Shown: in pieces, positions 58,206-64,000 of the stretch
Layout of the letters: every line of letters starts with the position of its first letter
Numbering within the stretch: the stretch's first letter is position 1
NCBI RefSeq assembly: GCF_013204855.1
Contig: NZ_JABMKZ010000012.1
Span: 1-64,000, forward strand
From: Paenibacillus alba
GTDB lineage: Bacteria > Bacillota > Bacilli > Paenibacillales > NBRC-103111
Direction of reading: 5' to 3'
DNA: 64,000 nucleotides
The notes under the pieces: model-generated
The model's database searches: none
Seen by the model: the letters and a program-made list of their open reading frames with translations, nothing else
What the model was told of the DNA's origin: nothing
Made by a program: the position numbers and the translations under genes

Positions 58206-60164
58206 ATGAACCAATGCATGCGTACGCGAACGGAAGGCAAACGCCTTCACATTTCATTCAAGAAAGTGGGTCGTATTCCGGTGAATGTAGCATTAGGGAA
58301 CATGGAAGAGTTGAAAGCAGCGCTAGGGGCAGTGAAAATAGATCAGTCCCAGCTGCTGTTTGCTGGTGAAAGCGCTGATCAAGTGAAAGCTCGCTTGCGC
58401 AGCGGCCAGCATGGCAGCCAGCTTGTGGAGGAGATCCGCACAGAAGGAGTCAAGCTGCTTCAGGAAACGATGCCTGAGCTTAGCTATACCTTATTTCGGT
58501 TATATGCGGAGCAGGGAACACGAGTTGAATACGAACATGTGTATTTTCGCCGTCGGAACCGCTTAACGACATTTGCTTTATTAGCTTGGCTAGAGACGGA
58601 ACATGGCGTCTATTTCGACGCGCTTCTGGATACGATATGGTCCATTCTGGACGAGTATACGTGGTGTTTACCTGCGCATATTTTGCAAGGGCCGGAGATG
58701 CGCGGGCCTATAGGGGAGGGGCAGCAGGCCGCAAATCTTGCGAATGCTTCGGGAGAGGCTTTCACGATTGATCTTTTCGCTGCGGAGACAGCCTTCGCGC
58801 TGAGTGAAATCAGCGTGCTGCTGGGCGACGCCCTGCCTGACTTGCTTCGCGTGCGCATTCGCGAAGAAGTGCTGCGCCGCATACTGCGGCCATTTGTGAC
58901 GCAGGCTCCCAGCGGCTGGGAGACGGCTACGCACAACTGGGCCTCCGTCTGCGGAGGCTCGATTGCTGCTGCAGCGATCTACACGCTGCAGGATGATGAT
59001 GAACTCGCCGCTGTGCTGGGGCGGGCCTTCCTGCCGCTCGCCTCTTATTTGAGCGGCTTTGAAGAAGATGGCGCATGCACCGAAGGGTACATGTACTGGC
59101 AGTACGGCTTCGGCTATTTCACCTATGCCGCCGATTTAATTCAGCGGCGCACGGGCGGTGCCGTGGATTGGTTCCAAGACGACAAGGTGCGGCAGATTGC
59201 CTTGTTCCAACAGAAGTGCTTCCTCGATGGACGGAAGGTTGTCAGCTTCTCCGACTCCCATGGGGAGGCGGGGATCTTCATGGGATTAAGCGGCTATCTG
59301 AAGCAGCTTTACCCCGAGCTGGAGCATCCTGAGCTAGGGCTTCGCGCCGGCTACAGGGATGACCATTGCAGCAGGTGGGCACCTGCGCTGCGCAATCTGC
59401 TCTGGGCCCGTGAGGAGGCAGACGGCCGTCCGTGGCACACGGCATCCTATTATCTAGCGGATGCGCAGTGGCTGATATCGAGGCAGCTTCAGCCGCAAGG
59501 CGCTTATGTATTTGCAGCCAAGGGCGGCCACAATAACGAGCCGCATAATCATAATGATCTTGGACATTTTCTGCTCTATGCCCAAGGGGAGACCTTGCTT
59601 GCTGATCTCGGCAGCGGGCGCTATACTCGGGCGTATTTTGGCCCAGAGCGATACGAGATTCTGTGCAATGGCTCGCAAGGCCACTCTGTCCCGATCATAG
59701 ATGGGCAGTATCAGCAGGCCGGTGCGGCTCATCGAGCGGAGCTGCTTGAGTTTACCAGTACGGAAGCGCAAGACGCGCTGGCGTTGGAGCTCTCCAGCGC
59801 CTATGGCACGGAGAAGGTAAGGCAATGGGTGCGCCGCTTTACTTGGCGCAAGACAGAGCCGCCGACGCTCGTCGTATCGGACCGCTTTGAATTTACGAAA
59901 GCGCCGACCACACTGGTGGAGCGCTTCATTTCCTGGCATCTGCCGCAGCAAGCGGAGGATGGACGGATTGTGATCGCGCCAACCAAGGAGGCGCGGTTGT
60001 TCATTGGTTACGACTCAAGCTTGTTCGACTGGTCGGTTGAGTCATTCATCCATGATGATCATTACGGACAGTCACGAGCTTGCTATGCCATTGATTTCAC
60101 ATTGAAGCCTAGTGGACAAATACGCTTGGAATTATCAGCTATGTTTATATGTGCGTTCGAATAA
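58206..60164 (+). CDS. Heparinase II/III-family polysaccharide lyase
   Basis: A 652-aa protein of the heparinase II/III type with an alpha/alpha toroid in the N-terminal half (TWCLPAHILQGP, WASVCGGS, EDGACTEGYMYWQYGFGYF) and a beta-sandwich second half. The catalytic segment NNEPHNHNDLGHFLLYAQGE lies near residue 440-460. Such lyases cut uronic-acid linkages by beta-elimination and leave an unsaturated sugar. There is no signal peptide, so it acts on imported oligosaccharides. The start is uncertain: ATG 58206 and 58218 lack ribosome sites, and 58302 (MEELKAALG) also looks possible. The gene overlaps the upstream edge of the GH88 gene region by a few codons only if the latter starts early. 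Confidence 0.82.
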   Translation: MNQCMRTRTEGKRLHISFKKVGRIPVNVALGNMEELKAALGAVKIDQSQLLFAGESADQVKARLRSGQHGSQLVEEIRTEGVKLLQETMPELSYTLFRLYAEQGTRVEYEHVYFRRRNRLTTFALLAWLETEHGVYFDALLDTIWSILDEYTWCLPAHILQGPEMRGPIGEGQQAANLANASGEAFTIDLFAAETAFALSEISVLLGDALPDLLRVRIREEVLRRILRPFVTQAPSGWETATHNWASVCGGSIAAAAIYTLQDDDELAAVLGRAFLPLASYLSGFEEDGACTEGYMYWQYGFGYFTYAADLIQRRTGGAVDWFQDDKVRQIALFQQKCFLDGRKVVSFSDSHGEAGIFMGLSGYLKQLYPELEHPELGLRAGYRDDHCSRWAPALRNLLWAREEADGRPWHTASYYLADAQWLISRQLQPQGAYVFAAKGGHNNEPHNHNDLGHFLLYAQGETLLADLGSGRYTRAYFGPERYEILCNGSQGHSVPIIDGQYQQAGAAHRAELLEFTSTEAQDALALELSSAYGTEKVRQWVRRFTWRKTEPPTLVVSDRFEFTKAPTTLVERFISWHLPQQAEDGRIVIAPTKEARLFIGYDSSLFDWSVESFIHDDHYGQSRACYAIDFTLKPSGQIRLELSAMFICAFE

Positions 60165-60186
60165 AGCAGATAGGGAGTGGAAGAGG

Positions 60187-61314
60187 ATGAAGAGGCAATC
60201 CGGTTGGGCACAAGAGGCTTGGCAGAAAACAGTCACCAAAGTAGCGCGAACAAGTAAGCGCATCGGAGACGGCTTTCCTCACGCCAGTGTACAAGGAGAG
60301 TATAAGCTGGAGCCTGCATATTGGTGGACGGCGGGCTTCTGGCCAGGGCTGCTTTGGCTCTTGTATCGCGAGACCAAAGACGAGCAGCTGAAGCTGCTGG
60401 CAGAGTCCTGTGAACAGCAGCTCGATCAGGTCATGGCGGATTATTACCGCTTGGACCATGATATCGGCTTCATGTGGACGCTGACGAGCGTTGCGCGCTA
60501 CAAGCTGCTGGGCGCGGAGGATTCGAAGCGCCGCGGCTTGCTCGCGGCTAATTTATTGGCTGCACGGTTCAATGTGCAGGGGAACTTCATTCGCGCCTGG
60601 AACCCCTGGCGCGAAGGGGAAGACAACGCCGGCTGGGCCATCATCGACTGCATGATGAACCTGCCGCTGCTGCACTGGGCGTCGGGCACGACCGGCGATC
60701 CGCGGTACAAGCAGATCGCTGTGCGGCATGCTGATATGGTGCTGGAGCACTTCATCCGTCCGGATGGCTCCGTCAATCATATCGTAATCTTCGATCCGCA
60801 CACCGGCGAGCAGCTTGAAGTCAATGGCGGACAGGGCTTCGCCCCGGAGTCCGCTTGGTCGCGCGGCACGGCGTGGGCGATCTACGGCATGGCGCTCAGT
60901 CATCATCACACGGGAGATGAGCGGTATTTGCAAGCCGCCAAGCGCGCAGCGCACTTCTTCCTGGCTAATCTGCCGGAGGACAGCGTGCCGCACTGGGATT
61001 TCCGCTTGCCGGAGGACATTACGGCTTATCGCGATTCTTCCGCAGGCTCTTGCGCCGCGTGCGGCCTGCTTCTGCTGGCTGATCAGGTAAGCGAGCAGGA
61101 GAGCGCCCTGTATCGCCAAGCTGGCGAGCGAATCTTGCACTCGCTGTACGTGAACTATGGCGCATGGGACTCGGAGACCGAGGAAGGGCTGATTCTTCAT
61201 GGAACGAGCCATTATCCGGAAGGCAAGAATATCGATGTGCCGCTTATCTACGGCGATTACTATTTCGTTGAAGGCCTGTCCCGTCTGCTAGGACATGGCG
61301 AGCTGTTCTGGTAG
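60187..61314 (+). CDS. Unsaturated glucuronyl hydrolase (GH88)
   Basis: A 375-aa alpha/alpha-barrel hydrolase of family GH88. The two catalytic acids are present: Asp92 in RLDHDIGFMW and Asp154 in AIIDCMMNLPLLHWAS. SAWSRGTAWAIYGM and the end IYGDYYFVEGLSRL are also typical. The enzyme hydrates the 4,5-double bond of unsaturated uronic-acid sugars left by lyases such as its upstream neighbour, releasing the oligosaccharide. ATG at 60187 follows GGGAG; the frame is open to 60112 but overlaps the lyase end. No signal peptide, so cytosolic. Confidence 0.9.
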   Translation: MKRQSGWAQEAWQKTVTKVARTSKRIGDGFPHASVQGEYKLEPAYWWTAGFWPGLLWLLYRETKDEQLKLLAESCEQQLDQVMADYYRLDHDIGFMWTLTSVARYKLLGAEDSKRRGLLAANLLAARFNVQGNFIRAWNPWREGEDNAGWAIIDCMMNLPLLHWASGTTGDPRYKQIAVRHADMVLEHFIRPDGSVNHIVIFDPHTGEQLEVNGGQGFAPESAWSRGTAWAIYGMALSHHHTGDERYLQAAKRAAHFFLANLPEDSVPHWDFRLPEDITAYRDSSAGSCAACGLLLLADQVSEQESALYRQAGERILHSLYVNYGAWDSETEEGLILHGTSHYPEGKNIDVPLIYGDYYFVEGLSRLLGHGELFW

Positions 61315-61341
61315 TGTAGTTGCAGTATTAACGCCACCCAA

Positions 61342-61522
61342 TGGGAACTGAGATCCGCTATATCACCGAAAATAGCGAAAAAACCGTCGGAGTGGAACTA
61401 CAGTCCGCTATTTCGCTGTTTTCACCTCCGCAGCGTGCTAATTTCAATAAATAGCGTACTCCAGTTCCGCTTCCTGCGCCGTCAGCTCTCTTTTGCCTCA
61501 AATAGCGTAACGTAGTTCCGCT
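61342..61522. repeat. Array of GGAACT...CCGCTATTT repeats, second cluster
   Basis: Units: GGGAACTGAGATCCGCTATA (from 61343), GGAACTACAGTCCGCTATTT (from 61394), ATAGCGTACTCCAGTTCCGC (from 61451) and AATAGCGTAACGTAGTTCCG (from 61501). The first two and last two run in opposite directions, about 50 bp apart. Same family as 35955-36137. No gene lies in 61315-61640. Confidence 0.7.
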
Positions 61523-61544
61523 TGGACAAGATCTTCACGCACTA

Positions 61545-61585
61545 AAGAACCTCGATTTCCACGAATCATGGAAATCGAGGTTCTT
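61545..61585. terminator. Perfect 17-bp-arm hairpin before the ferric/polyamine SBP end
   Basis: AAGAACCTCGATTTCCA and TGGAAATCGAGGTTCTT pair completely around a 7-nt loop. It lies downstream of both the GH88 gene (plus strand) and the binding-protein gene (minus strand), so it probably terminates one or both. Confidence 0.75.
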
Positions 61586-61640
61586 CGTATTCCTATCGGA
61601 GCCCAGCGCTTAGCATCTCATCCTGCGGCAAGCCTCAGCC

Positions 61641-62654
61641 TCACTTCGACGCTTCCCGCCACTGGCCTAGTAATTTCTCGTGCTGCTCCGCAGCCAGATC
61701 GAAGCGGTACGTCGCAAGGAGATTCTCCAGCTTCACGGGTGCAAGGAGCGGGTTCACCGGAATATTCGGCGCGACCGGGAAGGAGAAGGCAGTGTTCATA
61801 TAATCCGTTTGAACTTCCCGAGACAGCATGAAATCGACGAGCTTTTTGGCTGCTGCCGAGTTGTTGCCTCCCTTGAGAATCGAGACAGCGCCGATCTCCC
61901 AGCCGGCTTGCGGCGGAATGAGCGAGCTGATGTTGTAGCCCGAGTTTTTGAACCGCAGCTGGTCGCTTAAGAAGGAGACAGCCGCCGCCAGCTCGCCTTC
62001 TGCTAAATGCTGGGCGCTTGTGTTGCCGGCGAACGTCATGGAGGCGCTTTGTTGCTTCAGCGACTGCATTAGGCTGACTGCTTCGCGATCACCACGCTGC
62101 TGGGCGAGCGAAGCGAGAAGCGTATAGCCCGTACCCGAGGTCTCCGGGTCCGGAATCTCGATCTTGCCCTTAAGCTCAGGGCGGAGCAAATCCTCGTACC
62201 CCTGGGGAAGCGGCAGAGCCTTCAGCGTTGGGTCCTGCTGCCAGACGGTCTGGTTTACCCCAATGGCCAGCGCACCCATGTACATACCGGTCCAGTAGCC
62301 GTCGTTGTCTTTATACTTGGCAGGGATGCTGTTCGCAGCCGCCGAGGAGTAACGGAGGGATTTATTTTTGTTTTTGAGCTGCTCGTGAAGATCGGCGGGT
62401 CCGCCGAGCACGACGTCAATCCCTGTTTTGCCTAGGGACAGCAGATGATAGCTGGCTTCGCCGCTGGACATCCGGATGATATCATACGGTTGCCCTGTTT
62501 GTTCTTTGAATGTCTCCAGCAGAATGCGTCCGGCGTCTTCCTGAAAGATGACATAGACCTTCAGTGGCTGGTTATTTTTCTTCTCCCCGAAGACGAGAAA
62601 GCCAAGGAATACGCCAACACCGGCAATAATCACGAGCAATGCTTTTTTCCACAT
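61641..62654 (-). CDS. Periplasmic-type substrate-binding protein of a ferric/polyamine ABC transporter, membrane-anchored
   Basis: A 337-aa protein of the type II binding fold used by Fe3+ (FbpA/AfuA), polyamine and phosphonate-type transporters. N-terminal hydrophobic anchor KKALLVIIAGVGVFLGFLVF without a Cys lipobox, so it is not a lipoprotein. The fold shows GIDVVLGGPADLH, GYEDLLRPELKGKIEIPDPE and STAAxxLVDFMLSREVQ-like segments. The missing Cys suggests a membrane-anchored or secreted receptor. ATG at 62654 has AGGAGGG 11 nt upstream. It is the last gene of a unit permease - ATPase - receptor read from the right edge. Confidence 0.78.
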   Translation of the reverse strand: MWKKALLVIIAGVGVFLGFLVFGEKKNNQPLKVYVIFQEDAGRILLETFKEQTGQPYDIIRMSSGEASYHLLSLGKTGIDVVLGGPADLHEQLKNKNKSLRYSSAAANSIPAKYKDNDGYWTGMYMGALAIGVNQTVWQQDPTLKALPLPQGYEDLLRPELKGKIEIPDPETSGTGYTLLASLAQQRGDREAVSLMQSLKQQSASMTFAGNTSAQHLAEGELAAAVSFLSDQLRFKNSGYNISSLIPPQAGWEIGAVSILKGGNNSAAAKKLVDFMLSREVQTDYMNTAFSFPVAPNIPVNPLLAPVKLENLLATYRFDLAAEQHEKLLGQWREASK

Positions 62655-62736
62655 GATGTTGAATCCCTCCTGAACAGCCAAAAAAGGAAACCAAAGTTCC
62701 CCTTTTCAGCAACTATCTATTTGGCTTTAAGCCCCG

Positions 62737-63813
62737 CTAGGTGAGCTTAATTACGTGAATTTTATCATCAGCTGCACTAATCGTGACATTCCCTTGAAAC
62801 CTTGTCAAACCGATGTCATAAGCATCGACAATCCATTCTTTCATGTTATCGTCCAGAATGAAATACCGCTCCTTCTCGCCCAAGAACATCGATGATTTCA
62901 CGAAGCCGCTTACGACGAACTCGCTCGCATCGGGTGCATTAATGCGCAGGGATTCTGGGCGAATGCTGAGCAGCACCTTCTCGCCAGCCGTGACAGCTTC
63001 ATCCAGGGTCACACTGGCCGTACGGCCTTTCACGCCATAGGCAACAGTAGCTTTCCCGTTTGCAGAATCGTTTACGACCGCATCGACGAAATTCGTCGTG
63101 CCAATGAAATCCGCCACATAGGGGGTGCGAGGCTTGTAATAAATCTCGTGCGGTGTGCCATATTGATCGATCGCCCCTTTGTTGAAGACGACGATATGAT
63201 CCGACATCGACAAAGCTTCAAGCTGATCATGCGTGACGTAGATGACCGTCAGGCCCAGCTCTTGCTGGATGCTTCGCAGCTCTACGCGCACTTCTTCACG
63301 CAGCTTGGCATCCAAGTTGCTTAGCGGCTCATCCAGCAGGATGATCGGTGAGTTCATGACGAGAGCCCGCGCCATAGCAACCCGCTGCTGCTGGCCTCCG
63401 GACATTTCGTGCGGATAGCGCTCCTCAAGTCCTGTTAATTTCACTTTCGCCATGGCGGTCTTCACGCGCTCCTGCACTTCAGCTTCAGGACGCTTCTGGA
63501 TATCAAGCCCGTAGGCGACATTATCGAACACCGTCATGTGCGGGAATAGGGCGTACTCCTGAAACACCATCGGTGTTCCGCGTTTGTAAGGAGGCAGATC
63601 GTTGACGAGCTTGCCGTCAATCCATATTTCACCTTCGTCAACGGTATAGAAGCCCGCGATCGAGCGCAGCAATGTTGTTTTGCCGCACCCGCTTGGCCCT
63701 AGGAAGGTAATGAACTTCCCGCGTTCAATCTGCAAATCAATCTGTTTGAGAACGTGGTTGCTGCCAAACACCTTACTCACATTTTTCAAATCCAATAATA
63801 TGTGTGAACTCAT
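62737..63813 (-). CDS. ABC transporter ATP-binding protein (PotA/FbpC-like)
   Basis: A 358-aa importer ATPase. Walker A GPSGCGKTT (residues 40-48), signature MSGGQQQR, Walker B IILLDEPLSNLDA and switch His in YVTHDQLEA are intact. The C-terminal TOBE domain (about 280-358, SIRPESLRI onwards) is typical of polyamine, ferric and phosphonate importers. ATG at 63813 follows AAGGAG by 8 nt. It lies between the partial permease gene and the receptor gene. Confidence 0.9.
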   Translation of the reverse strand: MSSHILLDLKNVSKVFGSNHVLKQIDLQIERGKFITFLGPSGCGKTTLLRSIAGFYTVDEGEIWIDGKLVNDLPPYKRGTPMVFQEYALFPHMTVFDNVAYGLDIQKRPEAEVQERVKTAMAKVKLTGLEERYPHEMSGGQQQRVAMARALVMNSPIILLDEPLSNLDAKLREEVRVELRSIQQELGLTVIYVTHDQLEALSMSDHIVVFNKGAIDQYGTPHEIYYKPRTPYVADFIGTTNFVDAVVNDSANGKATVAYGVKGRTASVTLDEAVTAGEKVLLSIRPESLRINAPDASEFVVSGFVKSSMFLGEKERYFILDDNMKEWIVDAYDIGLTRFQGNVTISAADDKIHVIKLT

Positions 63814-63906
63814 GATCCTCACTCCTTAAAGCTTTTCGGTTGAAAAGCTGGCATCGTAAGATGAACTTTTCCGGTAGAAAGACTGACGTCTTAGACGTAC
63901 GTTAAA

Positions 63907-64000
63907 TTAGAAATCGAATATTTTAACCTTTGAACGGAAGATGAGCTTCATCACACCCAGCGTGGCTAGGGTTGTTCCCATTAATCCGACGGCGACGGCA
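63907..64000 (-). CDS. ABC transporter permease, C-terminal end only (partial)
   Basis: The frame enters from the right edge and reads VAVGLMGTTLATLGVMKLIF and then RSKVKIFDF before a stop at 63907. A hydrophobic last helix followed by a short basic tail fits the C-terminus of a CysTW/Pot-type permease. The gene order permease - ATPase - receptor supports this. Its N-terminal part lies outside the window. Confidence 0.7.
   Translation of the reverse strand, partial: AVAVGLMGTTLATLGVMKLIFRSKVKIFDF

Noticed and set aside
60553-61212. 219-codon minus-strand frame
   Set aside because: Antisense to the GH88 gene, a GC-rich shadow.

Overview
The window looks like chromosomal DNA from a Paenibacillus-type member of the Bacillales. 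The signs are near-consensus AGGAGG ribosome sites, frequent GTG and TTG starts, an S-layer-homology (SLH) surface protein, a YesM/YesN-type kinase/regulator pair embedded in a sugar ABC locus, Bacillus-style MhqR, YfiY/YfiZ/YfhA and YheI/YheH relatives, and many short palindromic intergenic repeats. No rRNA, tRNA, CRISPR array or intact mobile element is visible. Assignment to genus is inference from gene content.

Layout. 0-2.3 kb: a decayed repeat element, a DUF1772 membrane protein, a 52-aa peptide gene, and a VOC protein divergent from an Lrp regulator. 2.3-9.6 kb: a 7TM-PAS histidine kinase, a SARP-type response regulator and two large secreted proteins, one SLH-anchored. 9.7-15 kb: small membrane proteins, a PhnA-like zinc ribbon protein, a MarR regulator divergent from a flavodoxin-fold reductase, an epimerase, a WYL regulator and a GyrI-like protein. 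14.9-20.9 kb: an IS1182-like relic, a frameshifted catalase, an aldo/keto reductase with an MFS pump divergent from an HxlR regulator, a palindrome array, and an SDR divergent from a LysR regulator. 22-24.5 kb: a secreted cadherin-like repeat protein. 25-30.6 kb: a siderophore ABC operon with a Fur box, divergent from an IruO/YumC-like reductase that also has a Fur-like box. 30.7-39.6 kb: an arylamine N-acetyltransferase divergent from a MocR regulator, an RlmN/Cfr-like radical SAM methylase, a 3-methyladenine glycosylase running into a telomere-like tandem repeat, threonine synthase and a copper-amine-oxidase-N-domain protein. 39.8-47.3 kb: a heterodimeric ABC exporter, a second IS1182-like relic, and a quinone-stress (mhq-like) locus. 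47.4-51.1 kb: a secreted Ig-like protein and an MFS pump. 51.3-61.3 kb: a regulated uptake and breakdown locus for a uronic-acid-containing glycan (two CUT1 permeases, YesM/YesN pair, lipoprotein, heparinase II/III-like lyase, GH88 unsaturated glucuronyl hydrolase). 61.6-64 kb: a ferric/polyamine-type ABC transporter running off the right edge.

The best leads are regulatory and repetitive. Two promoters of the glycan locus carry the same 12-bp motif as a 21-bp-period direct repeat, with 24 bp between motif and -10 box in both, which makes it a candidate site for the AraC-type response regulator. Four unrelated palindromic repeat families lie between genes, two of them combined with IS1182 transposase relics, and one copy contains a perfect 26-bp-arm hairpin. 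A terminator-like hairpin recurs five times with changes on both arms that keep pairing. The Fur-box pair around the siderophore operon and reductase, and the MhqR-like palindromes around the ring-cleaving dioxygenase operon, give clear functional predictions.
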